The notes under the pieces are model-generated. The model had not been told where the DNA came from and searched no databases. It worked only from the letters and a program-made list of their open reading frames with translations. Positions 1 through 9,889 of a stretch of 64,000 nucleotides of DNA are shown here, in pieces (position 1 is the first letter of the stretch; the number at the start of each line of letters is the position of its first letter). The position numbers and the translations under genes were made by a program. Origin of the DNA: Calliopsis andreniformis (taxonomy: Eukaryota > Arthropoda > Insecta > Hymenoptera > Andrenidae); the NCBI RefSeq assembly GCF_051401765.1, contig NW_027480506.1, forward strand, positions 744,001 through 808,000, written 5' to 3'.

Positions 1-840
1 TTGAGGAGTGCGGATGAGGCCTGGGGGTTGAGGATTGAGGTTTGAGGATTGAAGATTGAGGATTGGGTATTGGGGATTGAAGAATGAGGATTGAGTATCG
101 TGGATTGAGGATTGAGGATTGAGTATCGTGGATTGAGGATTGAGGATCGAAGAGTGAGTATTGAGGATTGAAGACTGACGAATGAGGATTGAGGACTGAG
201 GATTGAGGATTGAGGATTGAGGATTGAAGGTTGAGGATTGAGTATTGAGGATTGAAGATTGAGGATTGAGGACTGAGGATTGAGGATTGAGGATTGAGGA
301 TTGAAGAATGAGGATTGAGTATTGAGGATTGAAGATTGAGGATTGAGGATTGAGGATTGGGGATTGACGATGAGTGCTGAGGGTTGAGGATTGAGGTTTG
401 AGAACTGAGGACTGAGGATTGAGGATTGAGAATTGAGGATTGAGGATTGAGTATTGAGGACTGAAGATTGACGATTGAGGATTGAGGATTGAGGATTGAA
501 GATTGAGTATTGAGGATTGAAGATTGAGGATTGAGGATTGATCATTGAGGACTGAGGATTGAGGACTGAGGATTGAGGATTGAGAATTGAGAACTGATAA
601 TGAGGTCTGAGGGTTGAGGGTTGAGTATAGAGGATTGAGGATTGAGGATTGAGTATTGAAGATTCAGGATTGATGACTGAGTATTGAGGATTGAGGATTG
701 AAAATTGAGAACTGATAATGAGGTCTGAGGGTTGAGGATTGAGTATAGAGGATTGAGGATTGAGGATTGAGGATTGAAGATTGAGGATTGGGTATTGAGG
801 ATTGAAGAATGAGGATTGAGGATTGAAGATTGAGTACTGA
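1..840 (+). repeat. Left-edge satellite segment, mixed modules
   Basis: Diverged heptamers with no gene. From about 580 to 840 the order of variants (GAACTGATAATGAGG, then GTATAGAGG, then GATGACTGAG) matches the 8.3-8.7 kb part of block A. From about 1,060 on, landmarks lie exactly 7,823 bp upstream of their partners at 8.9-9.2 kb. The segment is cut by the window edge. Confidence 0.8.
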
Positions 841-1063
841 GGATTGAAGATTGAGGATTGAGAATTGAGGATTCAGTATCGAGGATGAGGGCTGAGGGTT
901 GAGGATTGAGGTTTGAGGACTGAGGACTGACGATTGAGGATTGAGAATTGAGGATTGAGGATTGAGTATTGAAGATTGAGTATTGAGGATTGAAGATTGA
1001 CGATTGAGGATTGGGGATTGAGGATTGAGGATTGAACGTTGAGGACTGAGTGTTGAGGGTTGA

Positions 1064-1156
1064 GTGATGAGAATTGATGTTTGTGGATAGAGGTTTGAAG
1101 ATTGCAGTTTGAGTATTGAGTATTGAAAGCTGTGAATTGAGGATATTCTATTGAGG
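1064..1156 (+). repeat. TATTCTATT module, class a (10 copies)
   Basis: This module begins GTGATGAGAATTGATGTTTG, continues through GGATAGAGG, GATTGCAGTTTGAG and AAAGCTGTG, and ends GGATATTCTATTGAGG. It departs from the heptamer more than the surroundings do. Other copies start near 8887, 12721, 18971, 28475, 33669, 34054, 44452, 50511 and 59396. The defining variants against other classes are GCAGTTTG and AAAGCTGTG. The two copies at 33.7 and 34.1 kb share a private GGGCAGAAG just downstream where the other copies have GGGCCGAAG. No function is evident; it is useful as a marker for sorting blocks. Confidence 0.85.
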
Positions 1157-1350
1157 ATTGAGGATTGACAATTGATTGTTGAGGACTGAGGGCCGAAGAT
1201 TGAGGACTCAGGATTGGGGATTCAGAATTGAGGTTTGAGGAGTGAGGATTGTGGATTGAGGATTGAGGATTGAAGATTCAGTATTGAGGATTGAAGATTG
1301 GGAATTGAGGATTGAGGATTGAACATTGAGGACTGAGTGTTGAGTGTTGA

Positions 1351-1443
1351 GTGATGAGAATTTATGTTTGTGGATAGAGGTTTGAAGGTTGCAGATTGAG
1401 TATTGAGTATTGAAAACTTTGAATTGAGAATATTCTATTGAGG
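1351..1443 (+). repeat. TATTCTATT module, class b (6 copies)
   Basis: It has the same architecture as class a but with GAGAATTTATG at the left, GAAGGTTGCAG in the middle and GAGAATATTCTATTG at the right, so it contains the perfect 8-bp palindrome GAATATTC. Further copies start near 9174, 19258, 28762, 44739 and 59683, always about 287 bp after a class a copy. Class a plus class b therefore forms a conserved two-module cassette. Confidence 0.82.
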
Positions 1444-2755
1444 ATTGAGGATTGACAACAGATTCTTGAGGACTGAGGTCTGAAGATTGAGGATTCAGGA
1501 TTTTGGATCCAGAATTGAGGTTTGAGGACTAAGGATTGAGGATTGAAGATTGAGTATTGAGGATTGAGGATTGAGGATTGAAGATTGAGGATTGAGGGTT
1601 GAGGATGGGGGCTGACTGTTCAGGATTGAGGTTTGAGGACTGAGGACTGAGTATAGAGCATTGAGAAATGAGGATTGAGTATTGAGGATTGAAGATTGAG
1701 TATTGCGTATTGAGGATCGAAGAATGAGGATTGAGGATTGAAGTTTGAGGATTGAGGATTGAAGATTGAGTATTGAGGATTGAAGACTGACGATTGAGGA
1801 TTGAGGATTGAGGACTGAGAATTGAGGATTGAGGATTGAAGATTGAGGATTGGGTATTGAGGATTGAAGTGTGAGGATTGAGGATTGAGGATAGAGGATT
1901 GAGTGTTGAGGATTGAAGATTGAGTATTGAGGATAGAAGACTGACGATTGAGGATTGAGGATTGAGTGTTGAAGATTGAGGATTGATGATTGAGGAATGA
2001 GGATTGAGGATTGAGGATTCAGGATTGAGGATACAGAATTGAGGTTTGAGGACTAAGGATTGAGGATTGAAGATTGAGTATTGAGGATTGAGGATTGAGG
2101 ATTGAAGATTGAGGATTGAGGATTGAGGATGGAGGATGGAGGCTGACGGTTGAGGATTGAGGTTTGAGGACTGAGCACTGAGGATAGAGCATTGAGAAAT
2201 GAGGATTGAGGATTGATGATTGAAGATTGAGTATTGGGTATTGAGGATTGAAGAAGGAGGATTGAGCATTGAGGTTTGAGGATTGAGGATTGAAGATTGA
2301 GTATTGAGGATTGAAGACTGACGATTGAGGATAGGGGATTGAGGACTGAGGATTGAGGATTGAAGATTGATGATTGAGGATTGGGTATTGAGGATTGAAG
2401 AATGAGGATTGAGGATTGAGTATTGAGGATTGAGTGTTGCGGATTGAAGATTGAGTATTGAGGATAGAAGACTGACGATTGAGGATTGAGGATTGAGTAT
2501 TGAAGATTAAGGATTGATGATTGAGGAATGAGGATTGCGGATTGAGGATTGAGGATTGAGTGTTGAAGATTGAGGATTGATGATTGAGGACTGAGGATTG
2601 AGGATTCGGGATTGAGGATTGAGGATTGAGGTTTGAGGACTGAGGACTGAGGATTGTGGATTGAGGATTGAGGATTGAAGATTCAGTATTGAGGATTGAA
2701 GATTGGGAATTGAGGATTGAGGATTGAACATTGAGGACTAAGTGTTGAGTGTTGA

Positions 2756-2848
2756 GTGATGAGAATTGATGTTTGTAGATAGAGGTTTGAAGATTGCAGA
2801 TTGAGTATTGAGTATTGAAAACTTTGAACTGAGGATATTCTATTGAGG
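2756..2848 (+). repeat. TATTCTATT module, class d (3 copies)
   Basis: Variant with GATTGCAGATTG and AAAACTTTGAA before GGATATTCTATTG, preceded by GAGGACTAAGTG. Copies start near 2756, 46333 and 48070. The last two are 1,737 bp apart and belong to a tandem duplication. Confidence 0.8.
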
Positions 2849-3582
2849 ATTGAGGATTGACAACAGATTGTTGAGGACTGAGGACGGAAGATTGAGGATT
2901 CAGGATTGAGGATTCAGAATTGAGGTTTGAGGACTGAGGATTGAGGATTGAAGATTGAGTACTGAGGATTGAAGATTGAGGATTGAGAATTGAGGATTCA
3001 GTATCGAGGATGAGGGCTGAGGGTTGAGGATTGAGGTTTGAGGACTGAGGACTGAGGATTGAGGATTGAGAATTGAGGATTGAGGATTGAGGATTGAAGA
3101 TTGAGGATAATGCATTGAGAATTGGAGACTGAGGATTGAGGATTGAGGATGAGGGCTGAGGGTTGAGGATTGAGGTTTGAGGATTGAAGATTGAGTATTG
3201 GGTATTGGGGATTGAAGAATGAGGATTGAGTATTGAGGACTGAAGATTGACGATCGAGGATTGAGTATTGAGGATTGAACATTGAGTATTGAGGATTGAC
3301 GATTGAGGATTGAGGATTGATCATTGAGGACTGAGGATTGAGGACTGAGGATTGAGGATTGAGAATTGAGAACTGATAATGAGGACTGAGGGTTGAGGAT
3401 TGAGGATAGATGATTGAGGATTGAGGATTGAGTATTGAAGATTGAGGATTGATGACTGAGTATTGAGGATTGAGGATTGAAAATTGATTATTAAGGATTG
3501 AAGGTTGAGGATTGAGGATTGAGGATTGAGAATTGAGAATTGAGGATGAGGACTGAGGGTTGTGGATTGAGGTTTGTGCAAT

Positions 3583-3638
3583 GAGGATTGAGGATTGAGG
3601 ATTGAGGATTGAGGATTGAGGATTGAGGATTGAGGATT
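3583..3638 (+). repeat. Longest perfect GAGGATT run noticed (8 units)
   Basis: Eight consecutive units match the consensus exactly. An equal run lies at 47223-47278, the paralogous position in block R, and a seven-unit run at 43733-43781. Elsewhere runs of two to six perfect units are broken by variants. The array is therefore not a freshly expanded microsatellite. Confidence 0.75.
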
Positions 3639-4299
3639 GAGTATTGAAGATTGAGTATTGATGACTGAGGATTGAGGATTGAGGATTGAGCATTGAGGTT
3701 TGAGGACTGAGGGCTGACGATTGAGGATTGAGGATTGAGGATTGAGGATGAGGGCTAAGTGTTGAGGATTGAGGTTTGAGGACTGAGGACTGAGGATTGA
3801 TGATTGAGAATTGAGGATTGAGGATTGAGGATTGAAGATTGAGGATTGGGTATTGAGGATTGAAGAATGAGGATTGAGGATTGAGTATTGAGGATTGAGG
3901 ATTGAGGATTGAGTATTGAAGATTGAGTATTGATCACTGAGGATTGAGGATTGAGGATTGAGGATTGAGGATTGAAGATTCAATATTGAGGATTGAAGAT
4001 TCAGGATTGAGGATTGAGGATTGAGGATGGAGGATGATGGCTGAGGGTTGAGGATTGAGGTTTGAGGACTGAGGAATGAGGATTAAGGGTTGAGAATTGA
4101 GGATTGAGGCTTGAGGATTGAAGATTGAGGATTGGATATTGAGGATTGAAGAATGAGGATTGAGGATTGAGGATTGAGGATTGAGGATTGAGGATTGAAG
4201 GTTGAGGATTGGGTATTGAGGATTGAAGACTGAGGATTGAGGATAGAGGATTGAGGATTGAGGATTGAAGATTGAGTATTGAGGATTGAAGGTTGAGGA

Positions 4300-5775
4300 T
4301 TGAGGATTGAGGATTGAGGATTGAAGATTGAAGATTGAATATTGAGGATTGAAGATTGAGGATTGAGTATTGAGGACTGAGGATTGAGTATTGAGGATTG
4401 AGGATTGAGTATTGAAGATTGAGGATTGATGATTGAGGATTGAGGATTGAGGATTGAGGATTGAAGATTGAATATTGATGATTGAATATTGAGGACTGAG
4501 GATTGAGTGTTGTGGATTGAGGACGAGGTCTGAGGGTTGAATATTGATGTTTTAGGTCTGAGGATTAAGGATTGAGGATTGAGAATTGAGGATTGAGGAA
4601 TGAGGACTGAAGATTGAGGTTTGGGTATTGAGGATTGAAGAATGAGGATTGAGGATTGAGGATTGAGGATTGAGGATTGAGGATTGAGGATTGAGTGTTG
4701 AAGATTGAGGATTGATGTTTGAAGATTGAGGATTGGGTATTGAGGATTGAGGAACGAGTATTGAACATTAAGGATTGATGATTGAGGATTGAGGATTGAG
4801 GATTGGGGATTGAGGATTGAGCATTGAGGTTTGAGGACAGAGGGCTGAGGATTGAGGATTGAGGATTGAGGATTGAGGATCAGGGCTGAGGGTTCAGGAT
4901 TGAGGTTTGAGGACTGAGGACTGAGGGTTGAGGATTGAGAATTGAGGATTTAGGATTGAGGATTGAAGATTGAGAATTGGGTATTGAGGATTGAAGAATG
5001 AGGATTGAGGATCGAGGATTGAGGATTGAGGATTGAGGATTGAAGGTTGAGGATTGGGTATTGAGGATTGAAGACTGAGGATTGAGGATTGAGGATTGAG
5101 GATTGAGGATTGAGGATTGAGGATTGAAGGTTGAGGATTGGGTATTGAGTATTGAAGAATGAGGATTGAGGATTGATGATTGAGGATTGAGGATTGAGGA
5201 TTGGGGATTGAGGATTGAGCATTGAGGTTTGAAGATTGAGGACTCAGGATTGAGTACTGAGGATTGAGGGTTGAGGATTGAGGATTGAAGATTGAGAATT
5301 GAAGATTGAGTATTGAGGACTGAAGATTGACGATTGAGGATTAAGGATTGACGATTGAGGATTGAGGATTGAAGATTCAGTATTGAGGATTGAAGGTTGA
5401 GGATTGTGGATTGTGGATCTAGGATTGGAGATTGATTATTGAGGATTGAAGATTGAGAATTCAGGATTGAGGATTGAGAATTGAGAATTGAGGATGAGGA
5501 CTGAGGGTTGAGGATTGAGGTTTGAGAAATGAGGATTGGGGATTGAGGATTGAGGATTGAGGATTCAGTATTGACGATTGAGTATTGATCACTGAGGATT
5601 GAGGATTGAGTATTGAGGATTGAAGATTGAATATAGAGGATCGAAGATTCAGGATTGAGGATTGAGTATTGAGGATGGAGGATGAGGGCTGAGGGCTGAG
5701 GATTGAGGTTTGGGTATTGAATCCTGAGAATTCAGGATATTCTATTGAGTATTGAGAATTGAGCATTGATGGTTG
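4300..5775 (+). repeat. Segment paralogous to 51.7-53.3 kb
   Basis: Landmark offsets are 47,439 bp near 4.5 kb, 47,390 bp near 4.75-5.2 kb and 47,495 bp near 5.7 kb. The 49-bp step is seven heptamers absent from the right copy near 52.1 kb. The 105-bp step is fifteen heptamers present near 52.62 kb and absent here near 5.23 kb. The segment ends with the ATCCTGA/TCAGGAT inverted repeat at 5721. Confidence 0.82.
5721..5738. repeat. ATCCTGA-GAAT-TCAGGAT inverted repeat (12 copies)
   Basis: A 7-bp perfect stem with a 4-nt loop, containing an EcoRI site (GAATTC) and followed directly by ATTCTATTGAG. The left arm is the only place where the complementary-strand sequence AATCCT appears on this strand, as if about one heptamer were locally inverted. 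The other copies are at 12213-12230, 22723-22740, 24522-24539, 32227-32244, 36333-36350, 39767-39784, 42159-42176, 49576-49593, 53216-53233, 56718-56735 and 63306-63323. The left flank is TTTGGGTATTG at 5.7, 53.2 and 56.7 kb and TTTCAGTATTG in the others, with one T missing at 63.3 kb. Confidence 0.9.
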
Positions 5776-6111
5776 AGTATTGAGGATTGAGGATTGAGTA
5801 TTGAGGATTGAGCATTGAAAATTGAGGATTGGGAATTGAGGATTGACGATTAAGGATTGAGTATTGAGGATTGAAGATTGAGTATTGATGATTGAAGATT
5901 GAGGATTGAGGATTGAGGGTTGAGGATTGAGGACGAGGACTGACGGTTGAGGATTGAGGTGTGAGGATTGAGGATTGAGGATTGAGGACTGAGGCTTGAG
6001 GATTGACGATTGAGCATAGAGGATTGAAGATTGAGGTCTGGCGATTGAGGATTGAAGGTTGAGGATTAAGGACTGAGGATTGGGGATTGAGGATCTAGGA
6101 TTGGAGATTGA

Positions 6112-6117
6112 TTTTTT
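6112..6117 (+). repeat. T6 marker in block A-type copies
   Basis: A run of six T, flanked by GGAGATTGA on the left and GGGATTGAAAG on the right, is the longest homopolymer I noticed. It recurs at 16196-16201, 25700-25705, 53607-53612 and 57109-57114, at exactly the block offsets. It marks five copies of one ancestral segment. Confidence 0.85.
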
Positions 6118-6483
6118 GGGATTGAAAGTTGAGGATTGAGGATTGAGGATTGAGAATTGAGAATTGAGGATGTGGACAGAGGGTTGAGGATTGAGGTTTG
6201 AGGAACGAGGATTGAGGGTTGAGGATTGTGGACTGAGGATTGACCATTGAGTATTGAAGATTGAGGATTTATGACTGAGGATTGAGGATTGAGGATTGAG
6301 GATTGAGGATTGAGGATTGAGGATTAAGGATTGAGTATTGAAGATTGAGGATTGATGATTGAGGATTGAGGATTGAGTATTGAGGAATGACGCTTGAGGA
6401 TTGAGGGTTGAGGATGTAGGATTGAAGAGAGAGGACTGAGTGTTGAGGATTGAGTGTTGAGAATTGATGCTTGAGGTTGGAGG

Positions 6484-6545
6484 TTTGATTATTGAATATT
6501 CTGGATTGAGTATTGGACCATCCAAATTCAGGATGTTCTATTGAG
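6484..6545 (+). repeat. ACCATC island, least heptamer-like 60 bp (6 copies)
   Basis: The stretch runs from TTTGATTATTGAATATTCTGG through ACCATCC and AAATTCAGGATGTTC to TATTGAG, and its middle cannot be read as GAGGATT units. Copies lie at 16568-16629, 26072-26133, 49996-50057, 53979-54040 and 57481-57542. The 16, 26, 54 and 57 kb copies read GAACCATCAAAATTC. This copy reads GGACCATCCAAATTC, and the 50 kb copy reads GAACCATCAGAATTC with GATTATTC in place of GAATATTC. It could be a relic of non-satellite DNA or a heavily mutated set of units. Confidence 0.8.
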
Positions 6546-9500
6546 TATTGAGAATTGAGGATTGATGGTTGAGCATTGAGGATTGATGGTTGAGGGTTGA
6601 GTGTTGAATATAGAGGATTGAGGATTGAGGATTGAGGATTGAGGATTGAGTATTGAAGATTGAGGAATGATGATTGAGGATTGAGGATTGAGGATTGAGG
6701 ATTGGGGATTGAGGATTGAGCATTGAGGTTTGAGGACTGAGGGCTGAGGGTTGAGGATTGAGGATTGAGGATTGAGGATGAGGGCTGAGTGTTGAGGATT
6801 GAGGTTTGAGGACTGAGGACTGAGGATTGATGATTGAGAATTGAGGATTGAGGATTGAGGATTGAAGATTGAGGTTTGAGGATTGAGGATTGAGGATTGC
6901 AGATTGAGTATTGAGAATTGAAGATTGAGTATTGAGGATTGGAGATTGACGATTGAGGATTGAGGATTGAGGATTGAGGATTGAGGATGAGGGCTGAGTG
7001 TCGGGGATTGAGGTTTGACGACTGAGGACTGTGCATTCAGGATTGAGAATTCAGGATTGATGATTGAATATTGAAGATTGAGGATTGGGTATTGAGGATT
7101 GAAGAATGAGGATTGATGATTGAGGATTGAGGATTGAGGATTGAGGATCTAGGATTGGAGATTGATTATTGAGGGCTGAGGATTGAGGATTGAGGATTGA
7201 GGATTGAGGATCTAGGATTGGAGATTGATTTTTGAGGATTGAATATTGAGGGTTGATGTTTGAGGACTCAGAATTGAGAATTGAGGATGAGGACTGTGGG
7301 ATGAGGATTGAGGTTTGAGAAATGAGGATTGAGTATTGAGGATTGAGGATTGAGGATTGAGGATTGAGTATTGAAGATCGAGTATTGATCACTGATGATT
7401 GAGGATTGAGGATTGAAGATTGAATATTGAGGATTGAAGATTGAGGGTTGAGGATTGAGGATTGAGAATTGAGAATTGAGGATGAGGACTGAGGGTTGAG
7501 GATTGAGGTTTGAGGAATGAGGATTGAGGACTGAAGATTGACGATTGAGTATTGAAGATTAAAGATTTATGACTGAGGTTTGAGGATTGAGGATTGAGGA
7601 TTGAGGTCTGAGGATTGAAGATTGAGTACTGAGGATTGAATATTGAGGATTGAAGGTTGAGGATTGAGGATAGAGGATTGAGGATGGAGTATGAGGACTG
7701 ACGGTTGAGGATTGAGGTTTGAGGATTGAGGATTGAGGATTGAGGACTGAGGATTGAGGATTGAGGATTGAGTATTGAGAATTGGGGATTGATGGTTGAG
7801 TATTGAGGATTGATGGCTGAGGGTTGTGTGTTGAGTATTCAGCATTGAGGATTGAGGATTGAGGATAGAGGATTGAGAATTGAAAATTGAGTTGTGATGA
7901 TTGAATATTGAGGATTGAGGAATGAGGATTAAGGATTGAGGACGAGGACTGACGGTTGAGGATTGAGGTTTGAGGGTTGAGGATTGAGGATTGAGGACTG
8001 AGGATTGAGGATTGAGGATTGGGTATTGAGGATTGAAGAATGAGGATTGAGGATTGAGGATTGAGGATTGAGGAATGAAAATTGAGGGTTGAGGGTTGAG
8101 GATTGAGGATTGAAGAATGAGTATTGACGATTGAAGATTGAGGATTGAGTATTGAGTATTGAGGACTGAAGATTGACGATTGAGGATTGAGGATTGAGGA
8201 TTGAAGATTGAGTATTGAGGATTGAAGATTGAGGATTGAGGAATGATGACTGAGGACTGAGGATTGAGGACTGAGGATTGAGGATTGAGAATTGAGAACT
8301 GATAATGAGGTCTGAGGGTTGAGGATTGAGTATAGAGGATTGAGGATTGAGGATTGAGTATTGAAGATTCAGGATTGATGACTGAGTATTGAGGATTGAG
8401 GATTGAAAATTGACTATTAAGGATTGAAGATTGAGGATTGAGGATTGAGGTTTGTGTATTGAGGACGAGGTCTGAGGGTTCAATATTGATGTTAGAGGTC
8501 TGAGGGTTAAGGATTGAGGATTGAGAATTGAGAACTGATAATGAGGTCTGAGGGTTGAGGATTGAGTATAGAGGATTGAGGATTGAGGATTGAGGATTGA
8601 AGATTGAGGATTGGGTATTGAGGATTGAAGAATGAGGATTGAGGATTGAAGATTGAGTACTGAGGATTGAAGATTGAGGATTGAGAATTGAGGATTCAGT
8701 ATCGAGGATGAGGGCTGAGGGTTGGGGATTTAGGTTTGAGGACTGAGGACTGAGGATTGAGGATTGAGAATTGAGGATTGAGGATTGAGTATTGAAGATT
8801 GAGTATTGAGGATTGAAGATTGACGATTGAGGATTGGGGATTGAGGATTGAGGATTGAATGTTGAGGACTGAGTGTTGAGGGTTGAGTGATGAGAATTGA
8901 TGTTTGTGGATAGAGGTTTGAAGATTGCAGTTTGAGTATTGAGTATTGAAAGCTGTGAATTGAGGATATTCTATTGAGGATTGAGGATTGACAATTGATT
9001 GTTGAGGACTGAGGGCCGAAGATTGAGGACTCAGCATTGAGGATTCAGAATTGAGGTTTGAGGAGTGAGGATTGTGGATTGAGGATTGAGGATTGAAGAT
9101 TCAGTATTGAGGATTGAAGATTGGGAATTGAGGATTGAGGATTGAACATTGAGGACTGAGTGTTGAGTGTTGAGTGATGAGAATTTATGTTTGTGGATAG
9201 AGGTTTGAAGGTTGCAGATTGAGTATTGAGTATTGAAAACTTAGAATTGAGAATATTCTATTGAGGATTGAGGATTGACAACAGATTCTTGAGGACTGAG
9301 GTCTGAAGATTGAGGATTCAGGATTTTGGATCCAGAATTGAGGTTTGAGGTCTAAGGATTGAGGATTGAAGATTGAGCATTGAGAAATGAGGATTGAGTA
9401 TTGAGGATTGAAGATTGAGTATTGGGTATTGAGGATCGAAGAATGAGGATTGAGGATTGAAGTTTGAGGAATGAGGATTGAAGATTGAGTATTGAGGATT

Positions 9501-9796
9501 GAAGACTGACGATTGAGGATTGAGGATTGAGGACTGAGAATTGAGGATTGAGGATTGAAGATTGAGGATTGGGTATTGAGGATTGAAGTATGAGGATTGA
9601 GGATTGAGGATAGAGGATTGAGTGTTGAGGATTGAAGATTGAGTATTGAGGATAGAAGACTGACGATTGAGGATTGAGGATTGAGTGTTGAAGATTGAGG
9701 ATTGATGATTGAGGAATGAGGATTGAGGATTGAGGATTGAGGATTGAGTATTGAAGATTGAGGATTGATGATTGAGGACTGAGGATTGAGTGTCGA

Positions 9797-9889
9797 GTGA
9801 TGAGAATTGATGTTTCTGGATAGAGGTTTGAAGATTGCAGATTGAGTATTGACTATTGAAAACCTTGAATTGAGGATATTCTATTGAGG
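9797..9889 (+). repeat. TATTCTATT module, class c (6 copies)
   Basis: It begins GTGATGAGAATTGATGTTTC, preceded by GTGTCGA, and carries TTGACTATTG and AAAACCTTG before GGATATTCTATTG. It is followed by GACAACAGATTG. Copies start near 9797, 15134, 19881, 29385, 45466 and 60306. It is absent from the corresponding place in block L near 2.0 kb. Confidence 0.8.

Larger units (their letters stand above)
840..4300 (+). repeat. Segmental block L (paralogue of 44.2-47.9 kb)
   Basis: Landmarks pair with the right-hand block at an offset of 43,388 bp near 1.06-1.6 kb, 43,577 bp near 2.5-3.0 kb and 43,640 bp near 3.8-4.2 kb. The steps are 189 bp (27 heptamers) and 63 bp (9 heptamers), so the copies differ by whole-heptamer block indels. 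The 189-bp step reflects absence here, near 2.0 kb, of a stretch carrying a class c TATTCTATT module that is present near 45.47 kb. The block carries modules starting at 1064, 1351 and 2756. Confidence 0.85.

Noticed and set aside
1529..2269. Many other minus-strand frames of 60-250 codons throughout the window
   Set aside because: All are low-complexity N/Q/S/I/L heptads expected from a stop-free repeat. Paralogous copies gain or lose ends through single substitutions at the first G of the unit.
5721..5738. Inverted repeat as a rho-independent terminator
   Set aside because: The 7-bp stem is not GC-rich and no T run follows on either strand; there is no gene next to it to terminate.
6112..6117. 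T6 run as a Pol III terminator or retroposon tail
   Set aside because: There is no upstream A/B box, no target-site duplication and no non-satellite body; it is a point variant within the array.
5461..6525. 354-codon minus-strand frame as a gene
   Set aside because: Same repeat translation; it crosses a block boundary near 5,775 and the inverted repeat, so it has no conserved unit as a gene would.
6484..6545. ACCATC island as an inserted transposon fragment
   Set aside because: It is too short, lacks terminal repeats and a target duplication, and its ends grade into heptamers; kept only as an unexplained island.
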